In this document: piece after piece, positions 1-7,257 of the stretch
Layout: each line of letters opens with the position of its first letter
How positions within the stretch are numbered: position 1 is the first letter of the stretch
DNA from: Macrococcoides epidermidis
GTDB taxonomy: Bacteria > Bacillota > Bacilli > Staphylococcales > Staphylococcaceae
NCBI RefSeq assembly: GCF_042659445.1
Contig: NZ_JBHSSR010000002.1
Direction: 5' to 3' (one strand)
DNA length: 64,000 nucleotides
The notes under the pieces: model-generated
The model's database searches: none
What the model saw: only the letters and a program-made list of their open reading frames with translations
Told to the model about the DNA's origin: nothing
Translations under genes and position numbers: made by a program

Positions 1-60
<60 letters not shown>

Positions 61-64
61 TCTT

Positions 65-148
65 GGAGGGGTAGCGAAGTGGCTAAACGCGGCGGACTGT
101 AAATCCGCTCCTTCGGGTTCGGCAGTTCGAATCTGCCCCCCTCCACCA
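65..148 (+). tRNA. tRNA-Tyr (GTA)
   Basis: 84 nt class II tRNA with a variable arm. Acceptor GGAGGGG pairs with CCCCTCC-type 3' end, the anticodon loop is CTGTAAA, and CCA is encoded. Confidence 0.93.
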
Positions 149-168
149 TTTTTTATTTGTTTATTTTT

Positions 169-242
169 AGGGGCATAGTTTAACGGTAGAATAGAGGTCT
201 CCAAAACCTTTGATGTGGGTTCGATTCCTACTGCCCCTGCCA
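169..242 (+). tRNA. tRNA-Trp (CCA)
   Basis: Acceptor AGGGGCA pairs with TGCCCCT. The anticodon loop CTCCAAA gives CCA, and the 3' CCA is encoded. Confidence 0.93.
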
Positions 243-243
243 T

Positions 244-317
244 GGCGATTGTGGCGAAGTGGTTAACGCATCGGATTGTGGTTCCGACACTCGTGGGTTC
301 GATTCCCATCAGTCGCC
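244..317 (+). tRNA. tRNA-His (GTG), first copy
   Basis: Has the extra G at -1 opposite C73 that is typical of tRNA-His; anticodon GTG. The body matches the copy at 59463, but here CCA is not encoded (CTT follows C73). Confidence 0.93.
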
Positions 318-333
318 CTTAATTTTTTAATAT

Positions 334-405
334 TGGGCTATAGCCAAGCGGTAAGGCAACGGACTTTGACTCCGTCACTCGTTGGTTCGAATCCAGCTAG
401 CCCAG
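334..405 (+). tRNA. tRNA-Gln (TTG)
   Basis: Acceptor TGGGCTA pairs with TAGCCCA. Anticodon loop CTTTGAC gives TTG. CCA is not encoded. Confidence 0.93.
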
Positions 406-410
406 CTTTA

Positions 411-484
<74 letters not shown>

Positions 485-498
485 TTAATTTTATATAT

Positions 499-573
499 GC
501 GGGAGTATTTCAACTCTTAGAATACGGACCTTCCTGGTTCGAGATGTAGGTGTAAGTCCTACCTTCCGCTCCA
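499..573 (+). tRNA. tRNA-Gly (TCC), atypical cell-wall (non-proteinogenic) type
   Basis: Acceptor GCGGGAG pairs with CTTCCGC, and anticodon stem CGGAC/GTTCG encloses loop CTTCCTG (anticodon TCC). CCA is encoded. The T-stem GTAGG/CCTAC carries loop TGTAAGT instead of the usual TTCRANY, and the D-loop lacks the GG pair. These are the hallmarks of the staphylococcal glycine tRNAs that feed FemXAB-type peptidoglycan bridge synthesis and bind EF-Tu poorly (established for S. aureus/S. epidermidis; recalled). A canonical tRNA-Gly(TCC) lies at 59548. Confidence 0.88.
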
Positions 574-581
574 TTTTTGTT

Positions 582-609
582 AAGCTGCATGATGCATGCT
601 TATTTTTTT
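582..609 (+). terminator. Terminator of first tRNA cluster
   Basis: Imperfect hairpin AAGC/GCTT with an inner GCA/TGC, followed by a run of T, directly after the tRNA-Gly. Confidence 0.6.
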
Positions 610-636
610 CGTAGAATTTATGTGAATACATAGAGA

Positions 637-668
637 TAAAAAAAGAACTACAGAAAGATTCTGTAGTT
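637..668 (-). terminator. Terminator of the candidate small RNA
   Basis: 10-bp perfect stem with 3-nt loop (646-668), followed on the minus strand by C and seven T. There is no annotated minus-strand gene upstream of it. Confidence 0.75.
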
Positions 669-727
669 AAAAGTAATTAAACGAAAATGAAATTTGGTGA
701 TAATAAAGTTGACGAGACTTTATTACA
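637..727 (-). ncRNA. Candidate small RNA, about 90 nt
   Basis: A leftward promoter (TTCACA at 756-761, 17-bp spacer, TATAAT at 733-738) would start a transcript near 726. The transcript opens with hairpin AATAAAGT/ACTTTATT (702-724), runs through a U-rich single-stranded linker, and ends in terminator AACTACAGAA/TTCTGTAGTT (646-668) plus seven U. No ORF with a ribosome site lies inside. Function unknown; the unit is inferred from promoter and terminator only. Confidence 0.55.
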
Positions 728-732
728 CGTTC

Positions 733-761
733 ATTATAACAGGTCATTTGCTATTTGTGAA
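733..761 (-). promoter_or_regulatory. Promoter of the candidate small RNA
   Basis: On the minus strand, TTCACA (5 of 6 to TTGACA), 17-bp spacer, and a perfect TATAAT. Confidence 0.6.
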
Positions 762-787
762 CATAGATTGAAAATAGGATGAAATTC

Positions 788-816
788 TTGACCATAACTT
801 TTTTAAGTATTATACT
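788..816 (+). promoter_or_regulatory. Promoter of tRNA-Leu
   Basis: TTGACC, 17-bp spacer, TATACT, 24 bp before the tRNA. Confidence 0.7.
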
Positions 817-839
817 TATTAAATAATAAATTTTACTAA

Positions 840-921
840 GCCACCGTGGCGGAATTGGCAGACGCGCCGGACTCAAAATCCGGTTCCTCACGGAGTGTCG
901 GTTCGACCCCGACCGGTGGTA
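840..921 (+). tRNA. tRNA-Leu (CAA)
   Basis: Class II tRNA with a variable arm; anticodon loop CTCAAAA gives CAA. Acceptor GCCACCG pairs with CGGTGGT (one G-U). CCA is not encoded. It has its own promoter and terminator. Confidence 0.92.
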
Positions 922-926
922 CTAAT

Positions 927-960
927 GTCCCTTTAACTTTTAGTTAGAGGGACTTTTTTT
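927..960 (+). terminator. Terminator of tRNA-Leu
   Basis: 12-bp stem (927-938 / 942-953, one wobble), 3-nt loop, seven T. Confidence 0.85.
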
Positions 961-974
961 ATTTTAGATACCTG

Positions 975-1018
975 AACAATTCCGGATACTTGGTGTATCC
1001 GGAATTGTTTAATATAAT
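975..1018 (+). promoter_or_regulatory. 15-bp perfect inverted repeat over a promoter
   Basis: Arms 975-989 and 995-1009 are perfectly complementary around a 5-nt loop. A -10 TATAAT lies at 1013-1018, and the best -35 (TTGGTG at 990-995, 17-bp spacer) sits in the loop. It could be an operator for the acetyltransferase gene or a second terminator; no T-run follows the stem. Confidence 0.45.
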
Positions 1019-1051
1019 AGCAACAGACACACATAAGAAAGTAGGATAATT

Positions 1052-1744
1052 ATGAGATATAACGAATATAATCAGCCAGTAGGAGATTTGATTAAAGATT
1101 ATTCACCTGGAATACTACCTAACATACAATCAATTACGGGAAAGACTGTTACTATAGAAAAAATTAATATTAAGCACTGTGATGATTTATATGAAATATA
1201 TGGTGCATCATCAGAACCAGAAAATCTTACATATATGCCGATTCAAAGATTTGAGAGTAAATTAGAATTTAAAGATTATTTAATACAGTTAATAGCTTCT
1301 GTTGATCCTTACTATTTAACGATTATCGACAATCATACACAAAAAGCAGTAGGAACATTCTCTCTCATGCGTATAGACAATCTGAATAGGGTCATTGAAA
1401 TGGGATGGATTGTTTATTCTCCATTATTAAAACGCAGCAGACAGGCAACAGAAGCGCAGTATATAGTTATGAAGTATGTATTTGAAGAATTAAAGTATCG
1501 ACGCTACGAATGGAAATGTGATAGCTTAAATGAGACATCGAATAAATCAGCAACACGATTAGGCTTTACGTTTGAAGGTACATTTAGACAAGCAACTGTT
1601 TATAAAGGACGTAACCGTGATACAAATTGGTTTTCAATAATTGATAAAGAATGGCCAGCCAATAAATTGAGATTAGAGTCGTGGTTAGATGATAGTAACT
1701 TTGATAAAAATCAGAACCAATTGAGCGCATTAAGGGAAATGTAA
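1052..1744 (+). CDS. GNAT acetyltransferase, RimJ/RimL-like
   Basis: A 230-residue cytoplasmic protein with the layout of the RimJ/RimL branch of the GNAT fold (Acetyltransf_3). A beta-strand stretch ending VGTFSLMRID and EMGWIVYSP is followed by a helix region and the terminal GFTFEGTFRQA motif with RNRDTNWFSI, all typical of this branch. It would move an acetyl group from acetyl-CoA to an amino group; the substrate cannot be told. The ATG follows the weak ribosome site AGTAGGA. It is a single-gene unit between the tRNA-Leu terminator and the PH-domain gene, and its promoter overlaps a perfect inverted repeat. Confidence 0.8.
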   Translation: MRYNEYNQPVGDLIKDYSPGILPNIQSITGKTVTIEKINIKHCDDLYEIYGASSEPENLTYMPIQRFESKLEFKDYLIQLIASVDPYYLTIIDNHTQKAVGTFSLMRIDNLNRVIEMGWIVYSPLLKRSRQATEAQYIVMKYVFEELKYRRYEWKCDSLNETSNKSATRLGFTFEGTFRQATVYKGRNRDTNWFSIIDKEWPANKLRLESWLDDSNFDKNQNQLSALREM

Positions 1745-1827
1745 TATTTTAAATACATACTCTTATTCCTATTAATTCCAAATTTATTTTGTTATATTAA
1801 TATTATACAAAATAAGGAGGCATTAGA

Positions 1828-2205
1828 ATGGGATTATTTGATGAATTGATGGGCAACTCTAGTGAAAAAAATACAGAGGAAGTTCAAAATGAATTTCAGG
1901 ATTATTTGCTTGAAGATGAAGTAGTTGAGGCGAGTTTTATTCTAATTCGTGATTTGTTTGTGTTCACGAATAAACGTATCTTAATCGTTGATAAACAAGG
2001 GTTCTCAGGTAAGAAGATTGAGTTTATTACAATACCTTATAAGAATATTAGAGCATTCAGTGTAGAAAATGCAGGTCGATTTGATATTGATGCAGAATTA
2101 AAACTTTTTGTGGCAGGTATTCAAATGCCAATCGTTAAATTATTTAATAAGGACACTGATATTGTGAAGTTGCAAAAATTAATAGCACAAAGATTACTTA
2201 ATTAA
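1828..2205 (+). CDS. Bacterial PH-domain protein
   Basis: 125 residues. The middle (DLFVFTNKRILIVDKQGFSG, then a polar strand and ITIPYKNIRAFSVEN) is the strand pattern of the bacterial pleckstrin-homology fold (bPH_1). No membrane segment or signal peptide is visible, so it is probably cytosolic. A strong AAGGAGG lies 7 nt before the ATG. It is monocistronic and ends at a terminator shared with the convergent regulator gene. The family has no settled biochemical role; some members are stress-induced. Confidence 0.75.
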   Translation: MGLFDELMGNSSEKNTEEVQNEFQDYLLEDEVVEASFILIRDLFVFTNKRILIVDKQGFSGKKIEFITIPYKNIRAFSVENAGRFDIDAELKLFVAGIQMPIVKLFNKDTDIVKLQKLIAQRLLN

Positions 2206-2208
2206 TGA

Positions 2209-2247
2209 AAGCCCACAGATTATGAAAGATAATCTGTGGGCTTGTTT
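2209..2247. terminator. Bidirectional terminator
   Basis: 15-bp perfect stem (2209-2223 / 2229-2243) with loop GAAAG between convergent genes. The stop of the minus-strand regulator lies inside it. Confidence 0.8.
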
Positions 2248-3485
2248 TGGTTCATAATTCTTTTGTATGTGTCTTCTGTAATTTTTGTAAAATGGTTTGG
2301 AGGGATATTTTTAATGATATCCATTGCTTTCATGATATATTCTTTTGCATTATCATTTTCATTTTTACGTTCAGCATTAATAGCGAGATAAGTATATTTT
2401 TGAGCGTGTATACTTATATCAGCTGGAGCTAAATATGGTATGTCATTTGGATAGTCATTTAATTTTTTAATAGCATTATCAAAATCACCTAAATTATATA
2501 ATGCAATTGCCTCATATAGTTGCCAGATATTATTAAAATTATCATCTACTTCAGTCTGATATTTATCATGTACTAATATTTGTTGCTGTACTTCTAATAG
2601 ATTCTTTAATTCTTTATATTCTCTTCGATAGAAGTGATAGATTAAATCGGCTGTGTACATATCAAATTTTGTTTGGAAATCTTCAGGATTAAATTGTTTT
2701 AAGATATCAAACTTTTTATATGTAGATTGATATTTATCCATATCTTCATCCAGTAAATACTTAAAGCATTGTGATTTGTAAATTGGTGAAAGAAGTTTAA
2801 ATGTCTTATTTTGTATAGATACTTCTTCAGCTAACTCTAAATATTTAATTAAATTACTCGTATCATATGAAGAATAGCCATAAGCTGCTATTGATAACAG
2901 TAATCTTGGAATTAAATTTGGATCAGTAATATCGTTATCTTCTTTATATTTTTCATATAATTCTACTCCTTTAGTAAAAGCACTATCGTATTTACCAAGT
3001 ATAAAATATACAGAAATTAAATCATTTTCAACATCAAGGAGAGCATTTTTGTCATCATTTTTTATATATATTTCTTTAGCCATTGTTAGATAATGCATGG
3101 CTGTTTTATCATCTTTTTCTATTCCTTTAGTAAATGCATACCACTGAAATATAAAAGCTCCTTTTCTGTTTTGCTTAATTTGATCTATATAAGGAGAAAC
3201 CGTTTGTTTTATTACTTCATTATGAAAAAGACTTGGTACATTAATAATTTCTTTAACCTTATTATAAATTTGATTTGTAATTTCCTCATCCCCATCTTCC
3301 AACAGGACACTTACTGTAGTGTCTAACTTTTTAGCGATGTATTCTAAACTTTCCATTGATGGATTGTTTTTATCATTTTCTATAAGACTGAGCATACCCT
3401 TTGTCATATAATCCCCAGCGAGATCTACGAGCGTCATTTTTTTACTTTTGCGAAGACTTCTAATTTTAGAACCTAATGTATTCAT
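2220..3485 (-). CDS. XRE-family regulator with TPR-like C-terminus
   Basis: About 421 residues. The N-terminal 60 residues form a Cro/CI-type helix-turn-helix (GSKIRSLRKSKKMTLVDLA, then MLSLIENDKNNPSMESLEYIAKKLD). The rest is all-helical and repeat-like (tetratricopeptide type; ENDLISVYFILGKYDSAFTKG), as in peptide- or ligand-sensing Rgg/PlcR-like regulators. The ATG at 3485 is preferred over one at 3497, because GGAGG lies 5 nt upstream of the former and overlaps the latter. It is divergent from an MFS exporter with two copies of the same palindrome between them, so it probably represses itself and the exporter. The inducer is unknown. Confidence 0.82.
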   Translation of the reverse strand: MNTLGSKIRSLRKSKKMTLVDLAGDYMTKGMLSLIENDKNNPSMESLEYIAKKLDTTVSVLLEDGDEEITNQIYNKVKEIINVPSLFHNEVIKQTVSPYIDQIKQNRKGAFIFQWYAFTKGIEKDDKTAMHYLTMAKEIYIKNDDKNALLDVENDLISVYFILGKYDSAFTKGVELYEKYKEDNDITDPNLIPRLLLSIAAYGYSSYDTSNLIKYLELAEEVSIQNKTFKLLSPIYKSQCFKYLLDEDMDKYQSTYKKFDILKQFNPEDFQTKFDMYTADLIYHFYRREYKELKNLLEVQQQILVHDKYQTEVDDNFNNIWQLYEAIALYNLGDFDNAIKKLNDYPNDIPYLAPADISIHAQKYTYLAINAERKNENDNAKEYIMKAMDIIKNIPPNHFTKITEDTYKRIMNQNKPTDYLS

Positions 3486-3502
3486 AATAACCTCCATTAA
3501 CT

Positions 3503-3521
3503 AGTTTAATTATATTAAACT
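3503..3521. promoter_or_regulatory. Operator 1 and regulator promoter
   Basis: Palindrome GTTTAAT-TAT-ATTAAAC. It contains the -10 TATAAT (3509-3514, minus) of a promoter whose -35 TTGAAA is at 3532-3537 (17-bp spacer), so binding would block transcription of the regulator gene. Confidence 0.7.
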
Positions 3522-3526
3522 TTCAT

Positions 3527-3555
3527 TTGCTTTTCAAATTTTTATTTTATATAAT
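3527..3555 (+). promoter_or_regulatory. Promoter of the MFS exporter gene
   Basis: TTGCTT (3527-3532), 17-bp spacer, TATAAT (3550-3555). Confidence 0.65.
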
Positions 3556-3576
3556 AAGTTTAATTAAATTAAACTT
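3556..3576. promoter_or_regulatory. Operator 2
   Basis: Palindrome GTTTAAT-TAA-ATTAAAC immediately downstream of the exporter -10, on the expected start site. Centres of operators 1 and 2 are 54 bp apart, about five helix turns. Confidence 0.7.
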
Positions 3577-3591
3577 ATGGAGGTAGATATT

Positions 3592-4869
3592 ATGGATTTA
3601 GAAATGAAACAATCAAAACGTCAAATGTATCTATTAATATTAAGTACGATGATTTCGATGTTAGGTGTATCCATCTATAGTTTCGGTATCAGTTTTTATA
3701 TCCTTTCTGCTACAGGTTCTGCCAAACTGTTTTCAATTAATTTAGCGATGAGTGTTCTTGGTAGAATCGTGGTAACACCGTTATCTGGATACTTAGCAGA
3801 TAACTTTGATCGTAAAAAGGTTATATTCTGGAGTATATTTATAGAAGCTATTTTAGTATTTCTTTTATTGCTCTATATTCATTTTCTAGGTTTTAATATC
3901 ATTGCCCTATACATCGTAACTTTTTTTGCTGCATTTATTTCAAGTGCGAGCAATCCAAGTTTTATGGCAGCAATTCCGCATATTGTTCATGGTGAACATT
4001 TACAAAAGACAATGGGATATAATTCCACAGCAAGTAGTTTGTCGATGCTTTTAGGTCCAGTGTTAGGTGGATTATTATATGGATTTGTGTCTAAAGAATT
4101 ATTTTTATTCATTTTCGTTATTGCATATATTTGTGCAAGTTTGGTCATTCTTATGATTAATTTCAAATTATTTCAAAAGGATGATGCTGTTGATTCAAAT
4201 GATGCAATAATTGAAGAAGAAGGTGTCTTTAAAAGTTTTAAGTATGGGTTACAATATATCTGGCATCATGAAATTTTAAGAACACTCCTTATATTATTTA
4301 TGTCCTTAAACTTCTTTGTATCAGGTATAAATATTGGAATGAGCAAAATTATCATCGGTCATTTTGAAGCAAGCTCAGAAATGATGGGGATATTAGAAGC
4401 ATCTTTTAGTGTGGGTGTATTGATAGGTGGCATAATTATTGGTAATAAGAAAAAATTTGATAATCCGTTTCCTATGCTTAAAAAGGGATTATTATTAGAG
4501 GGTGTATTTTTAATAGTGATAAGTTTGCCATTGCTGTTAATGAATAGCTTATGGCCGGTTTATATTACTTTCTTTATTTGTGGTCTACTATTAGGTGTTA
4601 CAGCACAGTTTGTTAATACACCATTGTTTGTATTCTTTCAGGAGCATATCGAAGCACGTGTTCAGGGAAGGGTATTCTCTGTAATCAATTTAACAGCACA
4701 GTTACTGATGCCAATTTCTTATATTATATTTGGAATCATCTTTGATCAAGGATACTATGGTATAACGTTTCTAGTTTGTGGCGTGAGTTGCATTGTACTT
4801 GTATTAAGTGTTATGAATCAGAAGTTTTCAATGCGATCTAACAAATTTTTAAACCAAACATCTCATTAA
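3592..4869 (+). CDS. MFS transporter (drug-efflux type)
   Basis: About 425 residues with 12 predicted membrane segments in two halves. The loop between helices 2 and 3 reads GYLADNFDRKK, the MFS signature (G-x-L-aD-x-x-x-R-k). The large central loop (residues about 195-215) is acidic. Overall it resembles the MFS_3/macrolide-efflux-type exporters, so export of a toxic compound is likely, substrate unknown. ATG at 3592 is chosen because GGAGGT lies 7 nt upstream; an in-frame ATG at 3577 would overlap that site. Expression is probably controlled by the adjacent XRE-TPR protein. Confidence 0.82.
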   Translation: MDLEMKQSKRQMYLLILSTMISMLGVSIYSFGISFYILSATGSAKLFSINLAMSVLGRIVVTPLSGYLADNFDRKKVIFWSIFIEAILVFLLLLYIHFLGFNIIALYIVTFFAAFISSASNPSFMAAIPHIVHGEHLQKTMGYNSTASSLSMLLGPVLGGLLYGFVSKELFLFIFVIAYICASLVILMINFKLFQKDDAVDSNDAIIEEEGVFKSFKYGLQYIWHHEILRTLLILFMSLNFFVSGINIGMSKIIIGHFEASSEMMGILEASFSVGVLIGGIIIGNKKKFDNPFPMLKKGLLLEGVFLIVISLPLLLMNSLWPVYITFFICGLLLGVTAQFVNTPLFVFFQEHIEARVQGRVFSVINLTAQLLMPISYIIFGIIFDQGYYGITFLVCGVSCIVLVLSVMNQKFSMRSNKFLNQTSH

Positions 4870-4888
4870 TGAGAAGCTTGGTTTTTTT
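4851..4888 (+). terminator. Terminator of the MFS gene
   Basis: Stem AAACCAA/TTGGTTT with inner TCTC/GAGA and loop ATTAAT, then T-run. It overlaps the 3' ends of both convergent genes. Confidence 0.75.
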
Positions 4889-5777
4889 CTTTTGTATTTA
4901 ATATAGATATGAATAGCACGACACCGAGTATAATCATCATTCCAGCACATTGGATGATATCAAATGGTTGTTTCAGCCAAACAATACTGAGAATAACTGC
5001 TGTTAATGGTTCAATACATCCGAGTAGCGCAGTAAGTTGTGGATCGATATATTTTACGCTGAGTAGATATAGGAAGAAGGCTAGCGCGGTTCCAACGATG
5101 ATAACGAATATGAGATAAATGTTAAACATTGCACCGTATGACAGTGGATTGATCTGCCAGTGTCTATTGAATAGACTGATAAACAATCCTGCTATAAGCA
5201 TCGCCCATCCAATAATAACGAGTGGGGTATTACGGACAAAGAGTCTTCCGGCGTACATTGTATAGAACGCTGCTGCGATTGCTGATAATAATCCCCAGAT
5301 AATTGCTGCTGGCGGTACGACAACATTGTTAATATTACCGCTCGTGAGCAATAGAAATGTTCCGAATGATGAGACGAGTATAATGATCAGATCTATCGCT
5401 CTAAACTCTGTCTTACGTGTAATAAGCAGGAAAGTCAGTATGACAATCGGCGCTAAATATTGTAAGAGCGTCGCTACTGCTGCATTACCCGCTTCTATTG
5501 ATGCTAGAAATGTATACTGTACCGCAAGCATTCCAAATATTGAATAAATCACAAGCTGGAAAAATGTATGCTTATCGCGAAATACATTCAGTATATTTTG
5601 CTTCCTTATCATGGCCAGGCAAAGCAAAAAGATACCGCTTAAGATTAATCTAATGGTTATAAACCAATCAAGTGGTACGCTATAGCCTTGAAAGATTTGC
5701 TGGGATACGGTGCCTCCGACACCCCAGAATATTGACCCTAATGTGACAAACATAATCCCTTTTAATTTATTATTCAT
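4866..5777 (-). CDS. EamA/DMT-superfamily transporter
   Basis: About 303 residues with ten hydrophobic segments arranged as two EamA repeats. The start of the first repeat, GSIFWGVGGTVSQ, and the last helix of the second, GCIEPLTAVILS, match the drug/metabolite transporter superfamily. Probably exports a small metabolite or amino acid; substrate unknown. The ATG at 5777 has AGGAG 7 nt upstream; an earlier in-frame start at 5798 has none. Its stop codon overlaps the end of the convergent MFS gene by 4 bp. Confidence 0.8.
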   Translation of the reverse strand: MNNKLKGIMFVTLGSIFWGVGGTVSQQIFQGYSVPLDWFITIRLILSGIFLLCLAMIRKQNILNVFRDKHTFFQLVIYSIFGMLAVQYTFLASIEAGNAAVATLLQYLAPIVILTFLLITRKTEFRAIDLIIILVSSFGTFLLLTSGNINNVVVPPAAIIWGLLSAIAAAFYTMYAGRLFVRNTPLVIIGWAMLIAGLFISLFNRHWQINPLSYGAMFNIYLIFVIIVGTALAFFLYLLSVKYIDPQLTALLGCIEPLTAVILSIVWLKQPFDIIQCAGMMIILGVVLFISILNTKEKNQASH

Positions 5778-5805
5778 CACGTCACTCCTTTCAAGCAATA
5801 TATAG

Positions 5806-5842
5806 ATTATAAAGATGTCAATATCATAATGTCAATATCATA
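5806..5842 (-). promoter_or_regulatory. Promoter of the EamA gene with tandem 14-bp duplication
   Basis: TATAAT at 5806-5811 and TTGACA at 5830-5835, 18-bp spacer (minus strand). The 14-bp unit ATGTCAATATCATA occurs twice in tandem (5815-5828, 5829-5842), each copy bringing a TTGACA. Confidence 0.5.
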
Positions 5843-5968
5843 TGTACATTGTTTGCTTAGAAAAGACAAAATTATATTTTCAAGATGGATGAAAGTTAGA
5901 AAACTACTAATCAGTATGGTAAAATGGCGTAATATAGGTTTGTGAATTAAGCGTGAAACAAATCAAAT

Positions 5969-6346
5969 TTATTGGTTAAATAATGAATGGAATAATTGAA
6001 AGAGTGCATAGAAAGTAAATAGCCATATGAGTAGAATTGGCAATGCAAAATACCAGCGTTTTAAATCTTTACGCGTCAAACTTTGAGCTTCATGCTGGCA
6101 TTGAGTAAAGATGTCATCAGGAATCAGTTTAATGGTAGAACTAATGAATAATGGTAACAAGATAATGTCATCTAAAAATCCTAGTACTGGAATAAAATCA
6201 GGTATTAGGTCTATAGGGGACAGTGCATAAATGATGGTGATAAGCGCCAATACTTTAGCAAGTATTGGTGTTTCTTTTTTATGTAAAGCGATAAATATAG
6301 CTGGAACATCTATTTTTAATTGTTTAGCGCGTTGCTTTAAGTTCAT
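5969..6346 (-). CDS. YkvA-family (DUF1232) membrane protein
   Basis: 125 residues. The centre (YALSPIDLIPDFIPVLGFLDD) is the diagnostic DUF1232/YkvA motif. A hydrophobic stretch covers about residues 28-75, and a second membrane helix lies near the C-terminus (FALPILLIWLFTFYALF). Function unknown across the family. ATG with AGGTTAAA-type upstream sequence. It is divergent from the phosphotransferase-like gene with about 75 bp between them; no terminator is evident downstream. Confidence 0.78.
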   Translation of the reverse strand: MNLKQRAKQLKIDVPAIFIALHKKETPILAKVLALITIIYALSPIDLIPDFIPVLGFLDDIILLPLFISSTIKLIPDDIFTQCQHEAQSLTRKDLKRWYFALPILLIWLFTFYALFQLFHSLFNQ

Positions 6347-6422
6347 CTTTTAACCTCGATAGTTTTTAGTCATAATATCGAATATAATATAAAGATGCAA
6401 ATTATAGATAGGACGTGATAGC

Positions 6423-7232
6423 TTGGCTTCAGTAAGAGGAGTGTTATTTGCATTACAGGATATGCATTATGTCAGTGGACGATGTGTGCTAACTGAAATC
6501 ACAACGGGAACAACGAGCAAAGTATTCTTTATCGATGAATTTGATAAGAAATATATTCTTAAACTCAATCCACCATTATCAATTCAGTCTGAAAGTCAGT
6601 TTCTGAAAAGATATCAGCAAATAGAGGTTTTTCCTGAGTGTATTACGACAGATGATACAACATATATATTAATGGAACATATGAAAGGTTCGATGCTGAA
6701 TGGGCATTACAGTAAATTAAAGATACTAGATAAGATAAATTTTATGAATCAATATGAATATTGTGATAGCAGAGTCGGTTATATCAATGATTTAAAACCT
6801 GATTTTAAAATATTCTTAAAAGATGAACTGGCATTAGAACGACTGGTCATCGATGATTATTATGATAGTGAAGCATTGTTTGATGCCTTGGGCACTGTAG
6901 CATTACCAGAAGAAGCACCGAAATATGTTCATGGCGATTTCGGTTATCATAATTTTATTATGCAAAAAGAAGTGCTATCTGTAATCGATCCAACTCCGAT
7001 GCAGAATTTGATATTATATGAACTATTGTTTTTATATTGTTCAAGTCCTTATGACATCAATGAAGAAACACTGCGTGCATATTATGACTATTATTTAAAG
7101 TTTAGCTGGATTGAGTATAAAGAATTTTTAATATATGCAAGAATTATTATGGCTTTACGGCTTTCAACGAGTACTAGACATCATCCGGAAGATACAGCAC
7201 AGTATGTGGCGTTGCTAAATGAATTATTTTAG
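6423..7232 (+). CDS. Aminoglycoside-phosphotransferase-like kinase
   Basis: 269 residues with the protein-kinase-like APH fold. An N-lobe has KYILKLNPP (ATP-contact lysine) and a hinge-like YILMEHMKG, and the catalytic loop is YVHGDFGYHNFIM, followed by the metal-binding VIDPTP. These correspond to the H-G-D-x-x-x-x-N and I-D-x-x motifs of the family. The natural substrate is unknown; resistance should not be assumed, since many chromosomal members act on sugars or amino alcohols. It starts with TTG behind AGGACGTG. The P-loop kinase gene follows 26 bp downstream and is probably co-transcribed. Confidence 0.72.
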   Translation: MASVRGVLFALQDMHYVSGRCVLTEITTGTTSKVFFIDEFDKKYILKLNPPLSIQSESQFLKRYQQIEVFPECITTDDTTYILMEHMKGSMLNGHYSKLKILDKINFMNQYEYCDSRVGYINDLKPDFKIFLKDELALERLVIDDYYDSEALFDALGTVALPEEAPKYVHGDFGYHNFIMQKEVLSVIDPTPMQNLILYELLFLYCSSPYDINEETLRAYYDYYLKFSWIEYKEFLIYARIIMALRLSTSTRHHPEDTAQYVALLNELF

Positions 7233-7257
7233 ATAATAAAGATTTTGGGGGTTACCT

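Noticed and set aside
6423..7232. Calling the phosphotransferase-like gene an antibiotic-resistance gene
   Set aside because: Only the generic APH fold is visible; no match to a known resistance enzyme can be claimed from the sequence.
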